From: Rhopalosiphum padi
Lineage: Eukaryota > Arthropoda > Insecta > Hemiptera > Aphididae
Length of the DNA stretch: 64,000 nt
Direction of reading: 5' to 3'
NCBI RefSeq assembly: GCF_020882245.1
Contig: NC_083597.1
Location: forward strand, 6,420,581 to 6,484,580
Shown here one piece after another: positions 1-15,200 of this stretch. The notes under the pieces are model-generated. The model saw only the letters and a list, made by a program, of their open reading frames with translations, had not been told where the DNA came from and ran no database searches. Within the stretch, counting starts at the first letter, position 1. Each line of letters begins with the position of its first letter. Position numbers and translations under genes: made by a program.

Positions 1-213
1 ATAATAACATTTGAAACAATACGGATAAAATTGCATATTTATTTTTCGAGTTGTCAAATCGATATATTAATTTAGATAGATTTTGAGTGACCCACTCGGA
101 TTGGTGCGGTGTATTTTTTTATAAACGTATCATTCTGCACATATTATTTTTAGTTCTTATTTTATTTTACTAAAATTACGTGTATAGTAGCATATCAGAC
201 GTTATAGACTTAC

Positions 214-394
214 CGGACGAATGCGTAACCCTTGTCTTTGAACACCCGTATCTCTTGGATGTTACCGAATGGAGCGAACGTCTTCTGCACCAGTTCGTCT
301 GTGAGTCCGCTGGTCAGTCCACCACAGTACACGGTGCAGTTGGTCGGGCTCGACTGATTGTAAACTTCGTCAAACGTCAGCGGCTTTGTGTTAG
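214..394 (-). CDS. Rox8: Rox8/TIAR exon: RRM3, N-terminal two thirds
   Basis: 181 bases on the minus strand. It reads (S)[56 protein letters not shown] and AFVR. CTVYCGG is RNP2 and KGYAFVR begins RNP1 of RRM3; VYNQSSPTN is diagnostic of the family. The acceptor is TCGTTTCAG|CTAAC and the donor GTCCG|GTAAGTC; the last Arg codon is split. The exon is clearly richer in G+C than the surrounding intron. An open frame runs across it on the plus strand (180-398) but is only its shadow. The next exon must lie before base 1. Confidence 0.96.
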
Positions 395-3300
395 CTGAAA
401 CGAGACGGAAAAAATTAATATTTTAGAATCACAATTAATAGACGTACGATCGAGTTATTATTTTTATGGCGAGAAAAAATACATTTAATGGTTTCATTGC
501 TGTTTGGTAAAAAACAAATCCTTTTGGTAAAAATAAAATAATAAACACGCGCAAATCGTAACCGGTTCATGCCAGGAAATCGCAGCGACCATCATCGCTA
601 TTATTTACCGTTTATCGAGTTGCTTTACGCTATATTATGCGTGTTGTCTATAATCCTAATACCATTGCATGTGTTATATACAACGTGGTCGAGACACGGG
701 AAAGCGGAAATACATGTTTGCCTATAACTCATATAGTATTATTATTGTGTGTGCACGTGTAAGACGGCATTATTGTTCCGGGAATAACTTCAACACCCCT
801 TCATCCACACACACACACATCTCTACGTGGTGTTAAACTTCGTTCGGACTCACAGCTCAGACCCCACATAATTCGCGTACCTAAGAAACCTCCCCCGTAT
901 TCCGGCGCATGCGGGCGTTGACAATTACGTCAAAACTTGCTAGACAATAGACGGACGTATATAATATACAATATACACAACATGTATATAATTCACGTTG
1001 GCGCAGTTGTTGGCGAGAATTCTCATTTCGATAGTGTTTTCAAGTCAAACATAGTTGGGAGAAGAATAGTTTCGGCAGAGCAAACGTCAATCAATGACAC
1101 GACGGGAAATTGTTTCATTTCTCCCCAGCCGACGACGCCGCCGTTTGATTTACAATCATTTGCTTTTGAAAAATTAATCGATTTAAAATTATTTATAAAG
1201 TAATAATAATAATTTAGTGCGTACAATATCATTGCTGCTAGAACAATGCCGCAGTTCAGTTTGGTATCATATATTTTATGACGCAGTAGAATCGTATAAA
1301 GCAACGGTTAATAATACAACGTGAAAATTATATAATTTACGCTTTGTAATGTTACATCGTTTCATAACTGCCATACACAGCATAAACGACATTATAACAT
1401 GGTCGGGTTTACTGAAAAGCGAAGAGACAGTAAGTGATGATGGATATAATATCTGTAGTATAATAATGCATTTTCGCCTTAAAAGTTTAACTTAATAACT
1501 GGCATAGACTATAGAGTATTCTATTTGCGAACATTAATTACATACGGAAATAATAATATAGTATAATATCGTTTTCACACCAGATCGGCGAAGTGTTGCC
1601 CATTTTACAGCAACGATTTATTACGATCTCGTTACGTCAAGGAAAGTGACTACGAAATCACTGGAAATACGTAGCGGTGATTTGATTCTAGAACCAGTGG
1701 ACTCTCCGTCGAGCACCATATAAGTAAGTATATATTATAGGTGATACGTATGTCAGTATACTATTGTGTTTGTGACGGAAGGTAATTCGACCGTCATCGC
1801 CTCCCGGGAACGGGTGTGTGTGTAATGTATATGCATGGCAGGAAAGCAAAGCAATGCATTAATATGACGTGGGATGATTGGATGTCAATTATTATACTCT
1901 GGGATCAGAACTTCATGGCATATCTCTGAGGAAGCTGCATATTTAAAATCTTATGATTAATAAATTTGAAATTCGTTACATAAAATATTGCACAACTCTC
2001 AAAATAAAAAAAATGTACTTAACGTGCTTAATATTTTACTATATATGATTTCACAAGATTTTAAATAATATAATGTAAATAATAATCAATACATTTATGT
2101 ATTATCAATTAACTTGTCGCAATATAAGTTTGATTTTTTTATGTAAGAGTATTTAGTATTAAATCAAATTATGCAATGTAATTATTATCTTTGAAAATGC
2201 CATTGTACTAGACTGTAGTTATAATTATATCATAAGTATCTTTTTATTGTACTCGAGTCAATTAAGAAATTTTTATTAATAAAATAAATATTGATAATTT
2301 GTTAATAAATGTAAACAAAACAAAAATTTCAATTATACATTAAATAGCTAGAAATTAAAATAAAAATCCCTCGTGCGCTTTCAAATACCTATAATAGATT
2401 GAGCATTTATTTTTTACTGTGCATACATATAAATAGTTAAAATAAATAATGCATTTTTTGAAATTAATTCTCATATAATAGCATATTTTATAAATAAAAA
2501 AATATATATTATAAATGCATATTATTTAAGATTTTTTTGTTGCATATGTATGCACACATTTCATTGTTTTTTAGAGCATACAATTTCGAGCCCCTGCAAT
2601 AATAATTTATTATTTATTTAAATTGTACCACTAATGTAGTGGTATTGGCGGTGGACTGAAATCGAATCCACTGATTGTGGCATTCACGTACGTATACGTC
2701 ATAATATACTCATATGTACGCAGGTAATATGCATGCGGCATACAATAATAATTATATTATACAGTCGACCAGCTCTGCGGCCTACAGTGTATAGAGACGA
2801 TATACTGCAGTGGTGACGCACTGAGATATTGTCCCGACGACGAGCGAGTCGACAATAAAAGTTTTATTTACATTAAACAAAGTGTACTCGGACACGCAAC
2901 CAATTAGCAAATTGTCCGTGCGTAATAGCGGTTTCCTCCGGCGAATTATCCACACGAATGGAAATGCTCTAACAAACTTTCTCGGCGCATTTGGCAAGTA
3001 TTCTGCTCCTTCTTCTTTAAGTTTTCGAGTGGTTGGAGCTGGGGGCCGTTACTGTTTTTCTGTCTCCTCCTTCTCCTCTTTCTGCTACCGATCTGATCAT
3101 AATATATATATATATATATGTAGATTATAAACACCCTCTCCATGAAAATCTCTGCTAATGTTATAGTGTATATAATCATTTTCCATTGCGGGGGATTTTC
3201 ACCATCTCACCCTTTCTTCTCCACCAATATGTATATTATATTTATATTTTGTTTTAGGAAATAAATGTTGTTTTTTTCCACAATCCCCGCTACGGGCCAT

Positions 3301-6300
3301 CATATAATTTCCAAAGATTTATGTGGTCGTAAAACTTCAGGGGGTTCTTTAAGTCAAAAATTCAAATTCCACCGAGAATACAACGATGAAAAATCAACTA
3401 CAGCCAAAAAATATACACACACATACTTATAATATATATACACGCACACACATTTGGGCGTGTGTACGAGTTTCTCTTCTTTTTTCAATTTTTATCTTTT
3501 GTACATTTGCCAGAGATGATCTCGAAAATAAAAACGTTGATGATAAATTAATTGATTTTTCATGTTTATTTTTGTTGCTTTTCGCGAACTAGCACGATCC
3601 GACACGACGCAGTGATCACTTACGACAATATTCCCAGAAAAACAATCAATTTGCATGAATACAAATTTAAAAAAAATAGAAAAAGATAAACTCGAACGTC
3701 ATAAATATATATAACATTGGTTTAAGTTTACGGCAACCTGTGTCTAGATGAAACAGATATAAAAGAAAAATAATAATACAATGATGTGGTATAGGTACGT
3801 CACGTCACGCTTGTGGGAAAACGGCTCGAGGGAAAGCAAGACAGTCTCGAGGGAAATTTTGAATTAATTCGAATGCATAATTCATATGCCCGCAGCGAAC
3901 ACGGGAATTGGTGGTAGTATGATAAATTCCGTTGCTAATTTAATGCGTTTTAGATACATTACATATTGATGCTGTTTTCAATACGATTCCGTCAGCGATA
4001 TTGATATTGATATATAATACATATATATATATATATGTGTGTATACATACCGAAATCCGAGAACTAAATGAGAGTATATAATAAGTGTATACATACCTAC
4101 ACCACGACTGTACAGAATTAAGCGCTACACATTGACACGTCTTCACACGCGTCGATGAGTTATTACACGGTTTCCACCGATGGTGGTGAGGATAGACGGA
4201 AGGATCGGCGATGAAAAACTTTGAAAATATATGGTTTAGCAAACTTCGTTTCAACACCGATTTAACACGACTAGAACGCGCGTCGTACAATTTAATTGTC
4301 ACATATAGTTATATTACACTGAATTTTCTCAACGGAGTGTTTATAATTTTATTGAACGAGTTTCCTCAAACGCCAGCAAAATTTATATCATAAATTGCAC
4401 CACCAGAATGTATTGTCATCATAACGTAACCACCGCGTAGTGGACCTATTATATTATTGTATTATATTGTGTGGATTTTTGCGTTGCCGTCAACTTTTTA
4501 TGTAGTTTTCGATTTATTTGAAATTTTTATTTCATTATTCTTCTATGAAATGGTTAAAATAAATTCTAAATTTGAATGGAAAAATAAAATAATGTACTAT
4601 ACTTTTGAATGTTTGAAAAGTATCGAATATCATGTATTTGTGGAGGTTATTGTATAATGTATTATTACACTAATAAAAATCAAGCAAGCCTTTATAATAT
4701 AAAGTACTTTATTCAAGAAAATTATAATATTACGATATTATATCGAGCGCGACCAAAACTGTATAATTTAGTAGCGACGATAAACGATCGATATTATATA
4801 AATAACATTATGTAGCAGGTACCAAATAACGGTCATATTTTAAGCTATTGCTACACGGACGGCTTGATTAAACGAAAATTAGTTTGTTATAATACAATAT
4901 TATTATTGCAATCATTTCTTCGTCGTGTACAGCAAGTAAGTAATACAGACAACGCGGGCGGACGTACCGTGTATATAATACCGTTGTCGAACTGGGCGTG
5001 TATACTGGGCTTTGTTCATGAATAATTGAACTTTGGAACAAATTATACCGGACTGCATCAAGATAATATAAAAGTTGGATTTTGTTTACATTTTCGAGAA
5101 TAAAAATAAAGGTTCAATTTACATATTATGGGTGTAATACTTTTTTTTACCCTATCGGTACACACCCGCCGCCGCTGCTGTGCGCGGGCAAAGGATATAA
5201 TGACCGCTGTTGCAGGAGTATAATATAATATAGAACGTTGGGTTAAATAAGATTTTCCTTTTACTGCGCTCGCAGTACACGTTGCATGCGGATATTTAAA
5301 TCGTAACATCCCGATAATAATCCCCATTAAATTTATTATAGTCAGATAGTTTGAAAAAAAAACATTTTTAATTCACATTATGCACGTAAATACGTATCAT
5401 GGTAAGTTTAAATCGCACACACCCATATACGTTGAGTTTTTACCATAATATATTATTAAAATAACAAAGTAGTAGGCATCTACTATTATTGGTACCAATA
5501 ATAACGGCGGCGTTTTATTCGTCCTAAAAAATAACTCAACAACTACTGCACGTGTATAAATTGGTAATTAATATTATTTCCTATTTTAAATATTTTAAAA
5601 TTTCCGATTAATCGCGGTATAGGTACTATTGACGAAATGTCATTAATCAAAAACACCGTGCTATACCAGTCCTACCCCCTCCAGCTCAATCACCGATGTC
5701 GGTGTATACAGCCAGTCCGGTGGGCGTTTAATTATCAGTGTACGTTTTTGAAATATCGTTACTTAACAAAGTCTCATCAATCTAATTAACGCACTGTTGT
5801 ACCTTTCCCAAAATTAATCCATTAAATTGGGGTAGTACCGGGATACGTGCATATATACCCGGCATGATACGAGTTGAATGATCGAAATATTTTGCGACTG
5901 CACGCGGGTCGCTGGAGCATCTGCAGCGGTATAATATTATTATCCGAGACAGCTAGAAGGCTATGACTATATAATCTTATTATGATATAAGATGGAGCAT
6001 CTCGCCATAGACACAAACTAATCAAACATTTTTTGGCCGAAAAAAATGTGATCACTATATTAGGGCCCGTTCCCTCCATCTCTCTATTTATCGAAATCAA
6101 AATCTTTATGTTTTTAGAATTTAATATATTTTTAGGTATGTAAATAAATTACTACGGGTTTTTTTTTAAAAAAAAAATTAAAAAAGTATCCATAGACCCA
6201 TAGTTGACCGAAATAATAATTTTTTTTTACCCACCTTATGAAACGTATGCAATATTAACATGTAGATGAAAAACAGATGGGGTTACTTACTAAATACGCA

Positions 6301-9225
6301 ATGAAAGTATTCGCAAATATTAGAATAGACTGTTGGATAATAAACTATAAATATCCTAAATCTATTATGTTTTTATAACTTAAATACAGTGTTACAAAAT
6401 CATGTATTTAAAACCCTTTATTACTTTATTTTATAAATTACAAACAATTTTGGAAAATATAGTACCTACCTACTTGGCGAGAACTTTATTTTCGAGTACA
6501 GAGATTGGATGCGAAATTATTTGGTTATTTTCATGAATTAATTTTGTTTATTAATAAATTGAAATAAAATTTATGATTTTATAGAATTATATAGGGTATA
6601 AGTGCCAATTACGATTTGAGTTACTTCAATTATTTTGATTTACATAGGTTATTTCAGCTACGTTCCATTATTATGATTACGTTAGGTTACGGTTATTATA
6701 ATTCTTCTATAATATCTTATTATATGCAATGTATAACCTAACATTATTATTATTTTTTTTTTTTTTTAATTTACTTCTTTCCTCAAAAATTACCCCATAT
6801 TTATAGGTATATAAGCCAAATCTATGTAAAAACATAACATATACAATGATAACAAACGAAATATAAAACATATAGAGAATACCACAAGCATATATAATAG
6901 GTAATTTTAAATCTGGTTACACCAGGAAAATATTATACCTGTTATCATATTTTATAACATACAACCACAAAATGTACACCAGACTTCACATGGAAATCGA
7001 TTGGTTAATACAGTAAGACGATCGTGTACAATTAACACGAATATAAACATTGTTAAATTATAAACGTAAAGCACACTGCATTATAATTTATAATATGTAT
7101 TATAATGCAACAACACTATATTGTCGTTTTAGAAACGTGTTAATCGGATTCGTAAAAGATTTTCTTGTTGTTATATTTTATTCACCGTAATCTGTCACGA
7201 TCATAATCCAAATAAACGTAAACGTACTGATGCAAATTTATATTCATTGGTATTAGTTAGGTGACATTTTTTTTTGTATATGTGATATTTTTAGCGATTC
7301 CATTAAAAAGGATTGACACAATAATACGAGTATATATAGTGTGATGTGTGTATTGAAATGTTTTAAGCAAGATTAAAACTTCATCGTGGATAACGGGTTC
7401 CCGTTAAAACACCTTTTTGTGCGTGTTTGAGTTGTATATTTAGTATATAATGAAGGTACTTCAAATCGAATATATAAACAGTGATTTTGTATCCGTCGAA
7501 GACGTACGGTATTACCTTCTGCTAGTGTTACCTATATATATATATATATATATATATATAGGTATACATACATTTTTTGCTTGTCATTACGTACGTACAT
7601 ATTATAATACCCGCATACTGAGTGATTCGAGTAGTGGAGGCAGGATGTGATTAAATAAAATGAACGGTAAACGTCCGGAAAATCCAAATCCCCGGGGATA
7701 ACGGTTTTCGCTCATCCGACAAATATGCCGCTGAAAAACATTTATTTCAAAAAGTGAGTGGCGTTCGTCCAGACGGCGTGGTTTTAAACCACTTTCAGGG
7801 CTCACTGGTCGAAATAATCCAATCGGCGTAAGTCTCCAAAGCGTCGTAAGCGTCTCGTTTTATTGGGTCGATCTCCCCGCTCTCAACTCTCCCCACCATC
7901 AACTATTGTTTTGGCATCTCCGAATATGATATTTTGTTAAAACTCCACAACAAGACCGTGCCGTGGCAGACTTTAGTTTGTATATACACACAGTAATCGA
8001 TACCGTGAGCAAGCAAACTACATAATATAGGTACATGGGCACATGGCTGCGTGTTTGTTATTAGTTTTGGGCGAGTGATGGTAACAAGTGAGTAGCGAGG
8101 TGTGCAGAGGGGAGGTAGTATCAAAAATCGTGTTTATGGCGACCAATAAACGGTGAATGACGATAATATTATAATAATAATATGCTGTAAATTGATATTT
8201 TTTCCATTTCCATAAAAGTTTTATATTCCTATTTCTTCGACGACGACAAGAAATGCGCACACGACAATAATTTAATTTCCACGTCAAACGGGGCATATCG
8301 GAATCGTATATTGTATATGAAATGTTTTTAAATATCTTTAGAAAGCCTGTCGCGGTATATTGCGTACCGCGTACCGCGTACCTACCAAACCTAACCTATA
8401 TATAATATACGGGACGATCGGAGCAGCCATATTATAATAATATATTGGAATAGGTATTTGAACAGTACATATTCATATCGAAACGCGTATACACTATAAA
8501 TATTATATTATATGCGTAAAAAACAACCGTACTTATTCTTGTAAGACGTTGTTCGTTATTCACAGAGCCATACGACTATTGGAGCGAAAAAAAAAACATA
8601 TGCATAATATACTATACATAGTATAATACAAACACAATTGTATTATTTGTGACGGATTTGTCAATAATTCCATGTAATATCAAATGTCGTACCAATACTG
8701 TAGGTATGTACCTATATGCACGTCTATTTGTATCGATAGCATTCGTGTTAAAATCGTCACGGTTTTCATACATTATATACTTTTAACACGAATAATACGA
8801 AACGCATTTCATTAAAATATTAATGTTGCACACGAAGATATAATGTGATCAGAATTCAATTTACCTGAGTGCTCGAAGCCGTCAAGTGGCGTACAATAAT
8901 AAAAATCAAACAATTATTATTATTTCGATAACTCGCGTCACGCGAAGTATACCTGTAATAGGTTAAGAGAAACGTGATTTCAATAGATCTACTGGATTAC
9001 GTTAGAGATAATAATAATATAGGTATGTAAGTATGACTATAAAATATCGAGCGGGCGGCGTTTGAAAGAAAAGAAAAAGTAATTAAGAAAAACATATACC
9101 TAACTTTCAGGCATCATCATCGTAAATATATATGTCTGTGCACACTCCGCCAACAAATTGATATTTTATATATAGACGTCAGGTGTATACTGTATGTATA
9201 AAACAGGTGGTATACACATATTTTA

Positions 9226-9257
<32 letters not shown>

Positions 9258-12200
9258 GGGAGAATCATTGGCGGTTGGCTATAACCGTAGATCCAATAGC
9301 TACACTTAACGCTAAATTATAGCGTATATTTTCGTATAATATAATCCGTCGGAACAACACACGCTCATTGGTCGTGGGTAAACAAAATATATTATTATAA
9401 TAATACAGTCTATAACCGCGTACAAAATATGATAATTCACGAGATACGTCATTATATTATTTTGTGCGCGATCGAAACTCGCCACGTTAATTCGTCTGCA
9501 TACACTGGCTTGACGTCGTATTATAATAATACTCTATGTATTGTACGATTTGTACGCGTATATTACACAACAGTTGAGCTATACTAATTTAATATTTGCG
9601 CGACACACGGACGAACGGAAACAGTATAACAACTAGATATGACGATTGTTTTACACAATTCATAATATTATAGCTATATTATGAGTACTCGATATACGCA
9701 GTCTATTATCACGATTATTACATGTCATATATCGATTGGCGTTGTCTGACAACGGCCACATAATACGTCAAGCAATACTCTGGTATTGTGAATGATTGCA
9801 GAATCGATAATAAATACCTAATAAACAGCAATTAGAACTATTGACAATAATATCAATCGTTCCGTCGATGGCTGACAATCGACAAATTAAGTATATCTTG
9901 ATAGTTGATACCTTTATTATTATTCGTTTGCGTATCTTTTTAATATATCGATTGTCAAGTATGCGATATACATAAAATATCGAGCGTGTATACTGTGTTT
10001 CGCTCTGTGTATTTTATTGATGCGTGGTGTGTGTGATACACGTAGTATAATATAATAATAATAATATATATATTTATCATAATATTATATTCGACGTCGT
10101 GGGCGGTCACATGCGCGTTTCGTTTTTATTATTCTGATAAAAGGAATCACCGTTTATTATTAAAGGTGTAATTATATAGTCGAAATTCGAATAATATAGA
10201 GCACTTTATTGTAGAGTTGGTTATTTATATTCGCTGTATTATTCGTTTTATGATATTATGAGACAGCACACGCCGCATGAGTTCGACGGAATTGGCATGC
10301 CATTATAATATACTTTTATATACGTCGTACTTTGCTTTACTGAATCTTCCGATTTATATCTCGATGCGAACGAGTCTGTATATATGTAATACACCGCCAA
10401 ACAACGACGATATTTAAATAAGTTTTCGCTGCCAGCACTTTGCACCCGAATTGTTTATTCGGATTTCGGGTATTTAATGTGTATTCGGGTGTTCAATAAT
10501 AGGAATAAAAAAAAAAAATGTTTACTAATAGTCATTTTGCTTTGGGTTAATATGAGTTGTTGATAGTAGAGCAGAACAAATTTGATTTGAAATATTTGCA
10601 TGGATATATAAATATGACTATTAGTGTTAACAAGAAAATTTTGGAATAATATTTCAGCTCATATATCCTAACTAATGATTAATGAAGTATAGATAGACAC
10701 CATTTATCGACAGCATATTATATTATTAAATCGTTATAAAAAATATCTGGCCTTTCCTCGAAAATGGTTATGAGATTTTTCGCTTGCATCAGTGCTGTAA
10801 ATACTACAGTCAGTGCTGCATTCGTATGACCTTTTCGTGTGTGGGAAACGCTATTGCAATAGATATTCATATAATATAATAATAAATGTATATACGCGCA
10901 TATAATATCGTATTATATACGCTACCGCCGCCGCACGCACCGATCCAGTAACCGTCCGGGAAGCCAATGGACTCGCGTGTAAATAAATCTTCGGAGGATA
11001 AAAAATTTGAATTTCAAAACGTCGGCGAACGATGACTGAGTGCCCTGTAATGTATCAGGCACGGTGGAACGGCGTATTTTACAATAGAGTTTTACACTCG
11101 AATGCGCAGTTTGCCGTTCTCTCCGCTTGCCTACTCCGCGGGCTTTATATAGTGCATCGAAATAAATTTATTTTTTTCCCTCGGTACGTTTCCACTATAC
11201 GTGGTCGGCGCAAGGAGGAAGAATAAAATATATAGAGAAACGTACTCGTATACGCGCGCGTATCGCCAGGAATTTATGATAACCGTGCAGGCGCGCAGGA
11301 GAATCCAAATGACCGATTGCAAGAGAAAACGCACCACCGGGTGAAACAAAGGGGCTACGGGAAAAAATCGAAACGATATGAAGCTTCTTCGTGCAGTATA
11401 AAAAATATATTATTATAACGATCGAATTCGTTGAACTGAATATACATAATATTATATATTATGTATAATAATAATAATAAAATAAGTACCTACCTATACG
11501 CGTGTACACGGGGTTTCCGATGTCGGCTTAACAACACCTTATCACCTCATTTGTCGAGTTCCAAATCTACTTATTACGGATACGTGTATTGATGATGTAT
11601 ACAATATTATTATGTCGTTAAAACACACGACGACGATATTGTTCGTAAACGAAGTTATATCGGAATATATTTGTGTTGTGAAAATGGTCGGCATTGCGTA
11701 TATAAACAACGTATGCAGCCCCCCCCCCCCCCGTGTTAATTAATCTCCAGCAATTTGTATGAATTTTTAAAGTAACTCCATCACGAATACTCTACACAAA
11801 GTTATTGGGTATTCTCATTTCAACGGATACCATCAGCAACTTCAATATTTATAGTGGCATTAAGACCCTCCAAAGTAACGAAACAAAATAGCAAAGGTAA
11901 TTACGACCATTTACAAGTTTATAAATACGAGGGAAAAAAATCGGAATTGTTTCCTAGTGCTGCTCGCGCTTTACCCCTAACAACCTCGAACGTAATCACG
12001 GTTTGGTTTTGGTAATTTAATTTTTCCTTATTTATTCAAATCACAGGTAGAGAAAAACACACTACTTATCTTTGATAATTATCAAGATAAAATTGCACGT
12101 ACCCGTGACAAAATGCCGTAAAATAATATACGAAATGCAAAATAAATTTGTGATCTGATTACACGGTATTGCATAAAATAAATTTTTAATTAGACCTTGT

Positions 12201-15200
12201 GTTCAACCACTTGGATATAAAACGTAAAACGTATTTATAATACACGGTTAACGTACCCGCTCTATATACGGTGTATAAAGTTAAAAAAAAACTCAACAGA
12301 GTAAGACTATAATAATAATAATAATAATAATATTTTTTTTACAGCGGGTTTTGATGTATCTACCTGATTATAAATCGGAATATTCGTTCGAAAACAATAT
12401 TTTATTTTATATTATACAATGTAATAAAACAGAGACGAAAATGAATAAAACATTTAGAGGAAAGTCTGCACAAATAAATATATATGTATATAGTAAATAT
12501 ACATACGGTATCAACGAATGGTGAGTAAAAAAAACAGTTTTCTGTTCGAACAATTTTTAAACCAAAATTCGATCAACTTTATAGACACTTCAACAACAGA
12601 CATAAAATTATGTTATTAAAATTAAGACGATTCAACAACTATTTAATAGTCAGTGAAGCTTTCCCGAGATGAGTATTCATAACACGTAGAATAAGTTTGA
12701 GAAACGGTCGGCAAACGCTATGAAATTATTTTCAATACATAATAATAATAATAATAATGATAATATCATCCGACGTTGTAGAATGCGTACAGATAATATA
12801 AATAATATTAGACTGGTGTATCGCAGCTATTATATCATACAACGATGAAATATACGTTTCGTTCGAGTTATTTCGAATCTCAACGGCGTCAAATCGTAAT
12901 ATTAATTTCTTGGCCTCGTTTACTCATTTTGCGCCACGCCGAGCGATAACTGTGTAAAATAATTTAAGGCGTTAAAAAAAAAAAAATACGCACAACATCA
13001 AAATATAATATCAACTAATAATATATCGTCTAAAAAGCAAGTCGTGTGCAATATTTCCGGTAAATTAACCCGTGCGTGTGTTCGTAGAAAATTGGATTAA
13101 ATGTTTAACGTTATATTATATGCCCGTTATACACAGATAATACGACTTTGATTGATTGCCATTTTATAAGCGTAAATATAATATGTTGCATATGTTTGAT
13201 TTAATATTATACCGGCATATTATTATATATTTTATATATTATTTGTTTGTTTATTTTAATTAATTTTTTTTTGTTACAAAAACAGTCTGAACAAAAACAA
13301 AATCACTCTCACCGGTTTTTGCCTTACGCGACTTGTTGAAAGTCAAAACGGTTTTATTCTCGCAGACAACGATATTAGTGAATACAGCGTGTTGGCATTC
13401 ACATATTATTATTTTTTTAATCATTCAATTTATTTAGGTATAACTCGCACAATCTATTCAATTTATTTTTTTGATGTTCGTTACGATGAAACATTATTTA
13501 TTAATTTCTATTTTACGTAGATATTCTATTATTCCTAGCAATAATAAAGTCCCCTGAATGGCCGTATAAAAATATATAATATTATAATGTATATGTGCAA
13601 TAAGCAATACAAAGTACAAGTTGAAAGGGGGTATATTATTACATTATTGTTTACGTGTATTCCTACTAGTGCGACGTAGAGCTATAGACACTTGACCTGC
13701 AGTGTTTTTAAATGATTTCATTTTGCGAGTATAATAATACATAATATTATCATGAACATCATAATAAATGGTATAGTTTGTCGTCTATATATTTTCTTAT
13801 TGTATTTATCTCGCATCGTCGTCGACGAAAACGGAAATTATACAAAAACGGATTAGGTACAACGATAAAAAAAAATAAAAAACACGTTAACATTTGAGGT
13901 ATATGCGCATCAAAATATTACAATACAATAATAATATAGGTAATGTAACACAACCGGAAATGTATCAATCGTGGTGGCAGCGGCGGCGGCGACGACAATG
14001 ATATAATAATAAATAATACATTTACGCCGAAAGAGTATAATATATAGTCGGATATCGGACTCGGAGACGGTTCGTGACCGCGTATTTAATGACGTGCAAG
14101 AGAACTCAGATATTATATAATATAATATTATATTTATATATACATAATAGCTCGACGAATAAATAGTAATAATATTCGTATATGTGTTGTTATACACGCG
14201 TTGTTTAACCGTCTATAAAAACTCAGACTCGAGTTGGCGGCGAGTCTTCTCTGTCACGCTCTAATCCATCGTCCTCGCCATGGGCCCCGACCCGAAGCCA
14301 CGCATATAATTTGGGCTTAGACTCTGGTCCCACAAACGGAGAAGCACTGTTTTTTCCCTAAGGGAAACGTTTCGGCGGCGCGTGTTGGCGACGACGACGA
14401 CGCCGAGTGAAGCGCATACACTGCCATCCATCTCCTCTCTAAGGCGGCTATACATTTATATATACGCGCCGCGTATAAAATTAGTACTACTATTACTTTG
14501 ATATGATATTATAATAAAATATGACCGCGGTTTGAAGAAGACACTTTTTTTCCCCCAACCGAGGTTCAGGTATATTACAACCATAATATAATAATATGAA
14601 CTCGCTATAGTATATAAATTGAATTGCGGATTGGGCCTGTGACGAGAGCATATATATATATTACTGGCATGCGAGACGTGCGTCCCTGGACTCAGCCCCG
14701 CCACGTGTATAACGCGCGTAATAATATATTAGTCTCTATCCGACCCCGAGCGCAATAGGTATGTATTACGATATTCGTGAATATATTTGTGTGTATACAC
14801 GCCGCCGACAGGCGGTGCACGACCGACGAAAACTTTTATAATATAAATATATATATATATTTATGTATCATTTTCGCGTACGGAATATTATATTATTGGA
14901 GTATAACGTTGTTTTTTCGTTTTTGTTTTTTGTGCGAAAGGATAAACGAAAATACGATATAATACCGTCTACATATACGTGCCCGCTCTAGTACGTATTA
15001 TGCGTTTTTCCACCCCATTTTTTTTTTATCCTTTTTTCGGATTCGCACGCTATATGGATTTCAACCCCCTCCCCACCTTTCCAGGCGAACCCATCACACC
15101 CTAACACCCACTACTAGCTCGCAATTCAGTGGTAGCGATGGTAATAGTAGTATTCGTACATGCAGAGATGGTGGCAAGGGTTGTAGGGTGGAGGGTTAGT

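Noticed and set aside
180..398. 72-codon plus-strand open frame
   Set aside because: It is the reverse-strand shadow of the Rox8/TIAR RRM3 exon (214-394), whose minus-strand reading gives clear RRM motifs.
1584..1723. Plus-strand exon-like block with acceptor TTTTCACACCAG, a 45-codon open frame and donor TAA|GTAAGTA
   Set aside because: The frame runs into TAA exactly at the donor, no start codon or partner exon was found, and a 50-codon frame is expected by chance. No similarity recognised.
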